A DNA stretch of 64,000 nt from Acidobacteriota bacterium. Lineage in GTDB: Bacteria; Acidobacteriota; Vicinamibacteria; Vicinamibacterales; UBA2999. The position numbers and the translations under genes are program-made. Where the stretch lies: positions 56,899 through 120,898 of the forward strand of contig JADZBZ010000167.1 of assembly GCA_020851835.1 (NCBI GenBank), read 5' to 3'. Of the stretch, positions 16,340 through 25,355 are shown one piece after another (position 1 is the first letter of the stretch; each line of letters opens with the position of its first letter). The notes under the pieces were generated by a model. It did no database searches. It had not been told where the DNA came from and worked only from the letters and a program-made list of their open reading frames with translations.

Positions 16340-17985
16340 GTGCCGCCGACACGAACCACCCCACCTCCACGCAACACCCCTCCGATGGGCCGGCGACCGG
16401 CCAGTGGCATCGGCGCGCGTTCGCGATTGCGCTCGCGGGCTTCGTCGTCATGGCGGTCGTCGCCGCCGGCCTCGCGTGGCGGCTGTACACCAGCGGCGCT
16501 ACGAGGCAGACTGCGGCGGACACGCCGCCGGCGGCCACCGTGGCCGACGCTGGTGCGTCACCGGAATCCACGATCGGCGCAACCGGACCAGGGCCGGCGT
16601 CGCAGCCGGCGCTGCAGCCGATTCAACTGTCGCCGCAGCGGCTGATGAGCATCGGCGTGCAGACCGGGGAGGTCGTCGTCAAGCCGGTCTCGCGGGAGAT
16701 TCGGTCAGTGGGCAACGTCGTCGTCGACGAACGGCGGCTCTCGACCGTGCAGGTGCGGTTCGCGGGCTGGATCCATCAGGTGTACGTGGACGCGACCTAC
16801 GACTACGTGAAACAGGGGCAACCGCTGTTCACGATCTACAGCCCGGACCTCGTGACCACGGAGCGCGAATATCTCGTCGCGAAGAAGAACCGCGACGCCG
16901 TGGCGTCGAGCGCGGTGCCCGGCGTCGCCGAAGGCGCCCAGGCCATCCTCGATGCCTCGGTGGCGCGACTGCGACAATGGAATCTGCCGCCGCGAGAGAT
17001 CGAGCGCCTGCAATCGACCGGTGAAGTCCGCGCCGACCTCGAGATCGACGCACCCGCGACCGGGTACGTCACCGAGCGTCACGCGCTGCCGAACATGTAC
17101 GTCCAGCCCCAGACGCCGCTGTATACCGTGGCTGACCTGTCGTCCGTCTGGGTCGTCGGCGAGTTCTTTCAGAGCGACATCGGGCAGTTCATGCGCGGCC
17201 AGCCCGCCACGATCACGACCGACGCGTATCCCGGGCACGATTTTCGCGGCCGCGTCGACCAGGTGTACCCGCAAATCGACATGACGACCCGGACAGGCAA
17301 GGTTCGCTTCGTGTTTCCGAACGCGGATCTGAAGCTGACGCCGGGCATGTTCGTGACGGTGATGGCGAGCATTCCGATCGGCCGCGAACCCGTCGTGGCC
17401 GCGTCCGCGGTGCTGCACTCGGGCGCGCGGGACATCGCCTTCATCGATCACGGCGGGGGCTACCTCGAGCCCCGCGAGGTCGAGGTTGGACCACGCGTGG
17501 GTGATGAGGTCGTCGTGCGCAAGGGGCTGCGGGCGGGCGAACGGGTGGTGACGTCCGCCAACTTCCTGGTCGACTCGGAGAGCCAGCTGCAGGCCGCCCT
17601 CGGATCGTTTGCCCCGCCACCGCCTGGCGCCGGCGCGGCGGCGGCGATGAACGCTCCAGCGGCCGCCGCGACGCTGACGCTCACGACTGATCCCTCGCCT
17701 CCGCGGAAGGGCATGAACGCCCTTCGCGTGCAGGTCAAGGATGGGTCGGGCGCGCCGCTTGCGGGCGCCCAAGTCAGCGTGACGTTCTTCATGCCGGCGA
17801 TGCCCGCGATGGGGATGGCGGCCATGCGCGCCGCCGCCGATCTGACCGAGCGCGGCGCGGGGACCTATGTCGGACAGCTCACGCTGGCGTCGGGCGGCAC
17901 GTGGCAGGTCACCGTCGTCGCGCAGGAGGACGGCCGCCCGGTGGCGCGGCAGCAGCTCTCGCTCACGGCCACGGGAGGGATGTAG
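16336..17985 (+). CDS. cusB: CusB-type periplasmic adaptor with C-terminal YtkA-like domain
   Basis: A 549-residue membrane-fusion protein: a cytosolic tail and one membrane helix (about residues 32-54), then a CusB-type core with lipoyl-like halves (FAGWIHQVYVDATYDYVKQGQPL ... around residues 135-165) and the AP/HAYLE-like VDERRLSTVQVRFAGW entry. Residues ~450-549 form an extra beta domain (DPSPPRKGMNALRVQVKD ... PAMPAMGMAAM) like FixH/YtkA, which may bind copper. It overlaps the TolC-like gene and precedes cusA, so it bridges inner and outer components. Confidence 0.85.
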   Translation: MSAADTNHPTSTQHPSDGPATGQWHRRAFAIALAGFVVMAVVAAGLAWRLYTSGATRQTAADTPPAATVADAGASPESTIGATGPGPASQPALQPIQLSPQRLMSIGVQTGEVVVKPVSREIRSVGNVVVDERRLSTVQVRFAGWIHQVYVDATYDYVKQGQPLFTIYSPDLVTTEREYLVAKKNRDAVASSAVPGVAEGAQAILDASVARLRQWNLPPREIERLQSTGEVRADLEIDAPATGYVTERHALPNMYVQPQTPLYTVADLSSVWVVGEFFQSDIGQFMRGQPATITTDAYPGHDFRGRVDQVYPQIDMTTRTGKVRFVFPNADLKLTPGMFVTVMASIPIGREPVVAASAVLHSGARDIAFIDHGGGYLEPREVEVGPRVGDEVVVRKGLRAGERVVTSANFLVDSESQLQAALGSFAPPPPGAGAAAAMNAPAAAATLTLTTDPSPPRKGMNALRVQVKDGSGAPLAGAQVSVTFFMPAMPAMGMAAMRAAADLTERGAGTYVGQLTLASGGTWQVTVVAQEDGRPVARQQLSLTATGGM

Positions 17986-17987
17986 CC

Positions 17988-20900
17988 GTGCTCGCTCGGG
18001 TCATCGACTGGTGCGCGCGCAACCGCTTCCTGTTGTTCACCTTTACGCTGCTGCTGGTCCTGGCCGGCATCTATTCGCTCCGGCGAGTCCCGCTCGATGC
18101 GCTCCCCGACATCTCCGACGTCGAGGTCATCATCCATACGCCCTGGGCCGGCGAGCCGCCCGACGTCATCGAGGACCAGGTGACGTACCCGATCGTGACG
18201 ACCCTGCTCGCGGCGCCGCACGTCAAGGCGGTGCGTGCCCAGACGATGTTCGGCGACTCGTTCGTGTTCGTGATCTTTCAGGACGGGACCGATCTGTACT
18301 GGGCGCGCTCGCGGGCGCTCGAGTACATGCAGCAGATGGAAGGCCGGTTGCCGTCCGGCGTGCACCCGGTGATCGGTCCCGACGCGACCGGCGCGGGCTG
18401 GGTCTATGAGTACCTCGTGGTGGACCGCAGCCACACCCACAGCCTCGCCGACCTACGCAGTCTGCAGGACTGGTTCCTGCGATACCAGTTGGCGACCGTA
18501 CCCGGCGTCGCCGAGATCGCCACCATCGGCGGCATGGTACGGCAGTACCAAGTGAATCTTGACCCCGACAAGCTGCGGGCGTACGGCATTCCACTGTCAA
18601 CGGTCATCGCACGCGTGCGGGACAGCACGAACGAAGTCGGCGGCCGTCTTCTGGAGCTGGGCGGCGCGGAATACATGGTGCGCGGACTCGGCTATCTGAA
18701 GTCGTTGAACGACCTCGAAGACGTGCCGCTCGCGACGACCAGGACCGGCGTGCCGGTGCTGGTGAGGGATGTCGGCGACGTGTCGTTCGGGCCGGACATC
18801 CGCCGCGGCGTCGCGGAGTGGAACGGCGACGGGGAGGCCGTCGGCGGCATCGTCGTGATGCGGTACGGCATGAACGCACTGGACGTGATCAACGGGATCA
18901 AGCAGAAGCTCACGGAGATCCGGCCGTCGCTGCCGCCGGGCGTGGAGGTCGTCGCCGGCTACGATCGGTCCGGGCTCATCCGCGACTCGATCGGCACGTT
19001 ACAGCGCGATCTTCTCGAAGAAGCGGCGATTGTCAGCCTCGTCATCATCATCTTTCTGTTCCATGTCCGGTCGGCGCTCATCCCGATCCTGACGCTGCCG
19101 ATTGCGGTGCTGGCGTCGTTCATCCCGATGTACGACCTCGGCGTCAGCTCCAACATCATGTCGCTCGGCGGCCTGGCCCTTGCCATCGGTGTGTTGGTCG
19201 ACGCGGGCATCGTGATGGTGGAGAACGGCTACCGGCATCTCTCGGAGCGCCAGGCGATCGCCCCCGTCACGGAGTCCGAGCGCCACCACATCCTCATCGA
19301 CGCCGCGAAGCAGGTCGGACCGGCCCTGTTCTTCTCGCTCGTGATCATCGTCGTGTCCTTTCTACCGGTGTTCTTGCTTGAAGCGCAGGAAGGACGGATG
19401 TTCAAGCCGCTGGCTTGGACCAAGACCCTAGCGGTCAGCTTCTCGTCGCTGCTGTCGATCACGCTCGTGCCCGTGTTGATGCTGATCTTCATCCGCGGAC
19501 GGCTGAAGCCGGAGTCCCGGAACCCGGTGTCGCGATTCACACAGTGGCTCTATCTACCGATCCTGCGGCTCTGCCTGAGACACCGGCTGATCACGGTCGC
19601 GCTCAGCCTCGTCGTCCTGATCGGCACAATTCCGTTGGCGGGACGTATCGGCAGTCAGTTCATGCCGCCGCTCTTCGAGGGCTCCTCGCTGTACATGCCC
19701 ACCGCGCTGCCGGGCATCTCGATCACCCAGGCGTCGGGCCTGCTCCAGGCGCAGGACCGCATCATTCGGACGTTTCCGGAAGTCGCGAGCGTCTTCGGCA
19801 GCATCGGACGCTCAGATAGTGCGACGGACAACGCCCCGCTGTCGATGTACGACACGACCGTCATGCTCAAACCGCGCGACGAGTGGCGGCCGGGAATGAC
19901 CTACGAGACGCTCGTGGCCGAGATGGACGCCAAGCTCCAGATCCCCGGCTTGACGAACACCTGGACGATGCCCGTCCAGAACCGGCTGGACATGGAGTTG
20001 ACCGGTATCAAGACGCCGGTGGGCCTGAAGGTCCAGGGGCCGACCGTTGCCGGCATCCAGCAGGTCGGCGCGCACGTGCAGCAGATCCTCTCGACGCTGC
20101 CGGACGTCCGGTCGATATTCGCCGAGCGGGTGGCCGAGGGCTTCTATGTCAACGTCGAGGTGCATCGGCCCGAGGCGGCGCGCTACGGCCTGACAGTGGC
20201 AGACGTGCAGCGCGCGGTGACCTCGGGCATCGGCGGCCAGAACATCGCCGAGAATGTTGAGGGGCGCGAGCGCTATCCGATTAACGTGCGTTACAGCCGG
20301 GACTTCCGAGACGACGTTGAGGCGTTGCGCCGGGTGGTGATCGGCACGCCCACGGGTGCGCAGATTCCCATCGGCGAGGTCGCGGACGTGTCGTTCTCGA
20401 AGGGCCCCGCGATGATCCGCGACGAGGACGCCCTGCTCACCGGCTATGTCTACGTGGACCTGAGCACGAAGGATTACGGCGGGTTTGTCCGCCAGGCCGA
20501 CCAGCGGCTGCGTGACAAGCTCCAGCTGCCGGCTGGATACACCTACAAGTGGTCGGGCGAGTACGAGTTCGAGCAACGCGCCAAGGCGCGGCTGCGGCTG
20601 ATCCTGCCTGTGGTGTTCCTCGTCATCTTCGTGCTCCTCTACATGACCTTCCACTCGGTGGGCGAAGTCCTCGCCCTGGTGCTTCCGACGGCATTTGCGA
20701 TGACCGGGGGCCTACTGCTGCAGATTCTGCTCGGCTACAACTTCAGTGTGGCCGTGTGGGTCGGCTACATCGCCTTGTTCGGCATCGCGGTCGAGACCGG
20801 GGTCGTCATGATCGTCTACCTCCACGAGGCGCTCGCCGAACGGCTGGCCACCGGAATTCCGCTCACGCGTGATGACGTGCGCGTCGCCACAATCGACGGG

Positions 20901-21149
20901 GCGGTGCTGCGGCTGCGGCCGAAGCTCATGACCGTGTTCGCGGTGCTGGCCAGCCTCGTGCCGATTCTCTATGAATCAGGCATCGGCTCGGACGTGATGA
21001 AGCCCATTGCGGCGCCCATCGTCGGCGGCATGGTGACCTCGACGATCGCCGTCTTGATCCTGGTGCCTGTGTTCTTCGCCATGCTGAAGGAGCGGGCGCT
21101 GCGGAAGGGGACGCTGGTCCGGGCGCAGGAGTCGGAAGGGCACCGATGA
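17988..21149 (+). CDS. cusA: CusA-type heavy-metal RND efflux pump
   Basis: A 1053-residue RND transporter. The N-terminal helix and RVPLDALPDISDVEVIIHTPW entry are the heavy-metal efflux (HME) signature, and the central helices carry the conserved GGLALAIGVLVDAGIVMVEN proton-relay Asp. About twelve membrane segments flank two large periplasmic loops, and Met residues are frequent. The GTG at 17988 lies 2 bp after cusB. Together with the two genes before it, it should expel Cu(I)/Ag(I) or other soft or divalent ions across both membranes; the exact metal is not determined. Confidence 0.92.
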   Translation: MLARVIDWCARNRFLLFTFTLLLVLAGIYSLRRVPLDALPDISDVEVIIHTPWAGEPPDVIEDQVTYPIVTTLLAAPHVKAVRAQTMFGDSFVFVIFQDGTDLYWARSRALEYMQQMEGRLPSGVHPVIGPDATGAGWVYEYLVVDRSHTHSLADLRSLQDWFLRYQLATVPGVAEIATIGGMVRQYQVNLDPDKLRAYGIPLSTVIARVRDSTNEVGGRLLELGGAEYMVRGLGYLKSLNDLEDVPLATTRTGVPVLVRDVGDVSFGPDIRRGVAEWNGDGEAVGGIVVMRYGMNALDVINGIKQKLTEIRPSLPPGVEVVAGYDRSGLIRDSIGTLQRDLLEEAAIVSLVIIIFLFHVRSALIPILTLPIAVLASFIPMYDLGVSSNIMSLGGLALAIGVLVDAGIVMVENGYRHLSERQAIAPVTESERHHILIDAAKQVGPALFFSLVIIVVSFLPVFLLEAQEGRMFKPLAWTKTLAVSFSSLLSITLVPVLMLIFIRGRLKPESRNPVSRFTQWLYLPILRLCLRHRLITVALSLVVLIGTIPLAGRIGSQFMPPLFEGSSLYMPTALPGISITQASGLLQAQDRIIRTFPEVASVFGSIGRSDSATDNAPLSMYDTTVMLKPRDEWRPGMTYETLVAEMDAKLQIPGLTNTWTMPVQNRLDMELTGIKTPVGLKVQGPTVAGIQQVGAHVQQILSTLPDVRSIFAERVAEGFYVNVEVHRPEAARYGLTVADVQRAVTSGIGGQNIAENVEGRERYPINVRYSRDFRDDVEALRRVVIGTPTGAQIPIGEVADVSFSKGPAMIRDEDALLTGYVYVDLSTKDYGGFVRQADQRLRDKLQLPAGYTYKWSGEYEFEQRAKARLRLILPVVFLVIFVLLYMTFHSVGEVLALVLPTAFAMTGGLLLQILLGYNFSVAVWVGYIALFGIAVETGVVMIVYLHEALAERLATGIPLTRDDVRVATIDGAVLRLRPKLMTVFAVLASLVPILYESGIGSDVMKPIAAPIVGGMVTSTIAVLILVPVFFAMLKERALRKGTLVRAQESEGHR

Positions 21150-21155
21150 CTGGAA

Positions 21156-22010
21156 TCAAGGGCTGGATCTGGCCGGCGCCGGCCTTGCGTTCACGTGCGC
21201 AACGATCCGCCAGCGCGCCAACACGTACGATCCGAGCACGAGCACCGCAGCGAGCACTTGCCCGGTGAGCGTTTCCACAGTGGGAAACAGAGAGAACCAG
21301 AGGCCGGCCCAGTCCGGGATACGGCCGGCCAGCGCCGGAATCAACGTGGTCGGCAGCCAGTGCGCGAGTTGCATCTCTTGCACCTGCTCGCCGACCATCA
21401 CGAGCAGCACGACGCCGAGCAGGACGCCGGTGACGACGAGCATGCGGCGGTACGGCAGCTTGCGCTCGGCCAGGAACGCGACGGCGCTGATGGCGACCGT
21501 CAGCGCCAGGCCCAGCGCGAGCCCCGGGCGGATGGCCTCGGCGCCCAGCCGCAGACGATAGCTCTGGAGAAACAGCACGACCTCGACCCCCTCGCGATAG
21601 AGCGACGTGAACCCGAGCAGCGCGAATCCCAGGAAGAGACGCGTCTGGCTCGTCTCGGCGGCTGTGCCGAGCAGGCGGCGCTTTCGGCCGGTGTGCATGG
21701 AGATCCACCCCGTCCAATAGACCTTGTGGAAGAACCAGTTCATGACGACGAGCAGCACGGCGACGGCGAGGAGCCCGGTCGCCGCCTGCACGTCCAGCGC
21801 CGGCAGGCTCCCGGAGAGATCGCTCAGGATCCGCACGGCCGCGAGCCAGGTCAGCGCCGTGACGGCGAGACCCGCGGTTCCGCCGGCCACGATCGCCCGG
21901 CGGAACCGCGCCCGTGCGCCCGTCAGACCGGCGGTGATCGCCGCGAGGACGAGAATGCACTCGAGCCCCTCGCGGAAAACCAGGACGCCGATGTTGAGGG
22001 TCGTCGTCAC
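21156..22010 (-). CDS. FTR1-family iron/metal permease
   Basis: A 284-residue protein with about seven membrane helices and the two REGxE motifs of FTR1/EfeU permeases: VFREGLECIL near residue 12 and LYREGVEVVLF near residue 125. Such permeases move ferric iron across the inner membrane. The GTG at 22010 overlaps the stop of the chelatase-TonB receptor gene (GTGA), so the two are translationally coupled and probably form one import route. The gene converges on cusA with only 6 bp between stops. Confidence 0.87.
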   Translation of the reverse strand: MTTTLNIGVLVFREGLECILVLAAITAGLTGARARFRRAIVAGGTAGLAVTALTWLAAVRILSDLSGSLPALDVQAATGLLAVAVLLVVMNWFFHKVYWTGWISMHTGRKRRLLGTAAETSQTRLFLGFALLGFTSLYREGVEVVLFLQSYRLRLGAEAIRPGLALGLALTVAISAVAFLAERKLPYRRMLVVTGVLLGVVLLVMVGEQVQEMQLAHWLPTTLIPALAGRIPDWAGLWFSLFPTVETLTGQVLAAVLVLGSYVLARWRIVAHVNARPAPARSSP

Positions 22011-25000
22011 CGGTTCCAGCTCCAGCGGACGCCGGTCTCGAACGTGCGGCCGATCTCGGGACGGTAGATCGGCGACGGCGCGCCCGTGGCAGAGAGCTTG
22101 CCGGTGTTCGGATCCTGGTTGTCCGTCAGGTTGTCGATGCCGGCGAAGAGCTCGAGCGGCCGCCGGATCGTCTTCGACACGTTCAGGTCCCAAAGCGCAA
22201 ATCGCGGCGCGACCATCGATGAGGTGCCCGCGACGCCGCGCGTGGTACCGGCGATCCAGGAACTGTAGAACGCGCCGCGCAGGTTGGCCCGTACGCCGAG
22301 GCGGGCCGGCGTCCAATCCAGACGCATCGTGCCGTGGTGGCGGTTGCGATTCGTCAGCGCCGCGCCGCTCTCGACATCGACGGCGTCGAGGAACGTGTAG
22401 CTGCCCGACAGCCGCCACGCGGGGCTGAGCCGTACGTCACCGGCGAGATCCACGCCGCGCGTCCGTGCGTGTGCGACGTTCTCGTACAAGAAGAGCAACC
22501 GGTTGAGCTGCACGTTGAAGTCCGGCGCGATGTCGTAGCTGCCGGCAAGCGCGTCGAGGTCAGCAGCCGAGGCGACGAATCCGAGGTTGACCGCCTGAAT
22601 CAGATGGCGCACGTCATTATTGAAGATGTTCACGCTGGCGTGGGCTCGCGCGCCCCAGGCGGTCTCGATCCCGCCCTGCCAGGAGGTCGAGCGCTCCGGT
22701 TCCAGGTGCGGGTTGCCGATGACCTGATAGAGGTTGGTGGGGTTGAGGAACCGATAGTAGAGCTGCCCGAGGTCGGGCGCGCGGAAGCCGCGGCCGAACG
22801 AGACTCGACCCGTGAGCCAGTCCGTCACGCGATCGACGACGGCGACCTTCGGCGAGACCGCCGAGCCGAACGTCGAATGCGCGTCGGCGCGGACACCCGT
22901 GGTCACGGTGACCCGGGACAGCGGACTGGCCGAGTATTCCGCCCAGCCGCTCGCCATCGTGACGGCATTGCCGTCCGCATCGCGCAGGCGGTTGTGGCCG
23001 CGGTACGCGTCCCGCATCCACTCCACGCCGCCGCGCAGTTGTTGCCGGCTGTCGAGCGTGCGAAACACCGAGGCATCCAGTTTCGACAGGCCCTCAAACA
23101 GGTCTCCAGGCTCGACTGGCGTTTCCGCCGGATCGAGCAAGTAGCCGGTGGAGCGCTCGGCATAGCGGCTGCGGTACGCGCGGAACTCCACCGCCATGTC
23201 GGGCTCCGCCTGCCACAGCGCCCGGGCGCCGTAGGTCTGCGCGTTCGCATCGGTCAGGTTCGCCTGTGTCCCGAGTTCCCCGTTCGATTGGCCCGTCTGA
23301 TGGTTCCAGTCGCTGGTGGCGGTTCCCGTGATCGACCATTGCGGTGAGAGCGCCACGGTTGCTCGGGTGTTGAAATCGGTACGCCCGAACTTCGTCCCCG
23401 TGGTATCAGGCGTGGAGGGCGTCAGATCGAAGCCGTCTCTTGCGTGGCGACCCCCGCCAATCGACCAAGTGCCCCAGCGCGCGAGTCCGCCAAGGTCGGC
23501 GCTGGCGTCGGCCGTGCCGAAGCTCCCGCCCGCGAGCGCCCCGGAGGCTTCCAGCGGATGGCGCGGATCGCGTGGGATGAGATTGATCACGCCGCCAATC
23601 GCATCCGACCCGTAGAGCGCCGAGGCGGCGCCGCGTACGACCTCGATCCGATCGAGCGCATGGACCGGCTGCTCGTCGAGGTTGATCATCCCGCTCTTGA
23701 TGCCGCGCGCGCCGGCGATCGGCTGCCCATCCATCAGGACGAGAACCTCCCGCGGGTCGAGTCCCTGCACCTGCTCGCCCGCGACATCGGTCCCCTCCGA
23801 TCCCCGTCTTGTGACGATGCCGGCGATGTCGCCGAGCGCCGCGCCCACGGTCGCGTGACCAGCATCGCGCATGGCCTGACCCTCGATTACGGTAACCGGA
23901 AGGGTGGTGCTGTCCCGCAACTGCGTGAGGCGCGCGTCAGATGTGACGGTGACCGCCTCCTGATATCGCAGAGGCTGGAGCACGAACGACAGGGCTTCGG
24001 CGATCGAGGCATCAATCGGTTCCTGCACGGGTGCGAACCCCGCGAGACTGACGACGATGTCGTACGGGCCGTCAGCGACATCGTGGAAGGCAAACTGACC
24101 GGCACGGCCCGTCGTGGTCACGCGCTGGACGCCCGACGAGGATCGGCGGAGCACGACCGCCGCGCCGACGACGGGCAGGCCGGAGGCGTCGGTGACGGTG
24201 CCCTCGATTTGGCGGGGTGCGTCGATCGGCGATCGAGCGTCGCGCACGGCACTGGCGCCGGCGACGCTCGCACGCTTGAGAATCCACTGCGCGATTCGAC
24301 CGTCGGGCAGCAAGGTCCGGCCGTCCCACGCGAACGCCAGGCCCTTCAACGTCTGCGGAATCTCATCGGCCACCCGACCCGGCGAGAGGAGCAGCGGGAT
24401 CACGACGACGGTGCCTGACGTGGCGTCCGCGGCGACGGCCTCACGCAGTTGCGACAGCGCGAGGTCCTTGACCGGCTTCGGCGCGTCGTCGCGCAGCAGC
24501 CGGGTATCGATCGCCGCGAACGGCGCGGTCGCCTGCACGCGCGCGGCCAATCGCCGCATGGCGGCGAGCCACACCCGAGCTTCACCGTCGTCGTTCGGGC
24601 CGTGGGCGACGATCGTCAGCCGCTCCCGCGCGGGATTAGCGCTCAGGGCCCGCGCGCGATCGGCCAGGATGTCGCCGATGAGCGCATCGTCATCCATCGC
24701 GGGCGTCACGCCGACGATGGGTACCGGACCCGCGATCGGAGCCAGCGCCATGTGCTCGGCGTGCGGATAGTCCGGCCGCAGGCCGGCGAGAAACCGAATC
24801 TGTTCGTAGTGGGCGCTGTGCGACGAGATGAGCAGGGGCACCACGACGATTCGCGAGGCGCCTCGGCGGACGAGCGCATCGTACGCTGCCTGGGGCGTCG
24901 GGCCGTCGCCCATGAGGAAGCCGACGGCGGCGGGCATTTCGCGCCGGACGGCCTCGACCGACGCGAGAACCGGAGCATTCCAGGCGGCGTCCGCGCCGTG

Positions 25001-25114
25001 GGCGATGACGAGCACGCCCAGGTGGTCGTGCTCCTGAGCGAGGGTCGGGGAAGTGAACATCATGACGAGCACCAGCGCCGCACCAGCGTGCGACCGCCAT
25101 CCACGGAAAAACAT
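22007..25114 (-). CDS. CbiX-like chelatase domain fused to a TonB-dependent receptor
   Basis: A 1035-residue protein. Residues 1-26 are a signal peptide. Residues ~30-310 look like two CbiX/SirB-type chelatase modules: GVLVIAHGADAAWN, IVVVPLLISSHSAHYEQIRFL, then LTIVAHGPNDDG and VVVIPLLLSPGRVADEIP. Residues ~320-390 form a carboxypeptidase-regulatory beta-sandwich (EGTVTDASGLPVVGAAVVL). Residues ~410-525 are the plug (VLVLMDGQPIAG ... IEVVRGAASALYGSDAIGGVINLI), and the rest is a 22-strand-type barrel ending in an aromatic-rich strand. Export places the chelatase in the periplasm. It likely imports a metal chelate or tetrapyrrole, with FTR1 downstream. Confidence 0.88.
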   Translation of the reverse strand: MFFRGWRSHAGAALVLVMMFTSPTLAQEHDHLGVLVIAHGADAAWNAPVLASVEAVRREMPAAVGFLMGDGPTPQAAYDALVRRGASRIVVVPLLISSHSAHYEQIRFLAGLRPDYPHAEHMALAPIAGPVPIVGVTPAMDDDALIGDILADRARALSANPARERLTIVAHGPNDDGEARVWLAAMRRLAARVQATAPFAAIDTRLLRDDAPKPVKDLALSQLREAVAADATSGTVVVIPLLLSPGRVADEIPQTLKGLAFAWDGRTLLPDGRIAQWILKRASVAGASAVRDARSPIDAPRQIEGTVTDASGLPVVGAAVVLRRSSSGVQRVTTTGRAGQFAFHDVADGPYDIVVSLAGFAPVQEPIDASIAEALSFVLQPLRYQEAVTVTSDARLTQLRDSTTLPVTVIEGQAMRDAGHATVGAALGDIAGIVTRRGSEGTDVAGEQVQGLDPREVLVLMDGQPIAGARGIKSGMINLDEQPVHALDRIEVVRGAASALYGSDAIGGVINLIPRDPRHPLEASGALAGGSFGTADASADLGGLARWGTWSIGGGRHARDGFDLTPSTPDTTGTKFGRTDFNTRATVALSPQWSITGTATSDWNHQTGQSNGELGTQANLTDANAQTYGARALWQAEPDMAVEFRAYRSRYAERSTGYLLDPAETPVEPGDLFEGLSKLDASVFRTLDSRQQLRGGVEWMRDAYRGHNRLRDADGNAVTMASGWAEYSASPLSRVTVTTGVRADAHSTFGSAVSPKVAVVDRVTDWLTGRVSFGRGFRAPDLGQLYYRFLNPTNLYQVIGNPHLEPERSTSWQGGIETAWGARAHASVNIFNNDVRHLIQAVNLGFVASAADLDALAGSYDIAPDFNVQLNRLLFLYENVAHARTRGVDLAGDVRLSPAWRLSGSYTFLDAVDVESGAALTNRNRHHGTMRLDWTPARLGVRANLRGAFYSSWIAGTTRGVAGTSSMVAPRFALWDLNVSKTIRRPLELFAGIDNLTDNQDPNTGKLSATGAPSPIYRPEIGRTFETGVRWSWNR

Positions 25115-25227
25115 CGGCAGCCTCCAGGCGCGTTGCGCCGGCGCGCGGCGCCCCGTAGACTGGAGGCGTTGAGCGCGTCAGGCGCACGAGCGCGTGATCA
25201 GGGTCGGTCCAGACCTGCGTTCGACCG

Positions 25228-25258
25228 GGCCCGCCGGTGTTCACGCACCGGGCGGGCC
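25228..25258 (-). promoter_or_regulatory. Strong GC-rich hairpin in the leader of the chelatase-TonB gene
   Basis: Two 12-13 nt arms (GGCCCGCCGGTG and its complement with one bulged C) around a 6-nt loop, 113 nt before the start codon on the minus strand. I see no cobalamin-riboswitch B12-box. It may be an attenuator or mRNA-stability element. Confidence 0.35.
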
Positions 25259-25313
25259 GTTTAGTTCGGTGCTCCTTCGCCACGATCGAGCACGTCGGCC
25301 ACGTTAGCGCAGG

Positions 25314-25335
25314 AGTGATTGACATGTCAATCACT
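25314..25335. promoter_or_regulatory. Perfect 22-bp palindromic operator between dtxR-like gene and TonB receptor
   Basis: Half-site AGTGATTGACA followed at once by its exact complement. On each strand it contains a TTGACA -35 box, at 25319-25324 for the rightward gene and 25330-25325 for the leftward one. A -10 TATATA at 25343-25348 follows 18 nt later, and a weaker leftward -10 TAACGT lies at 25306-25301. Binding of the DtxR-family protein here would shut off both genes when its metal is bound. Confidence 0.75.
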
Positions 25336-25355
25336 TGTCCTGTATATAAATCACC

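Noticed and set aside
25115..25313. Cobalamin riboswitch before the chelatase-TonB gene
   Set aside because: No B12-box sequence or expected core was found; only a simple hairpin.
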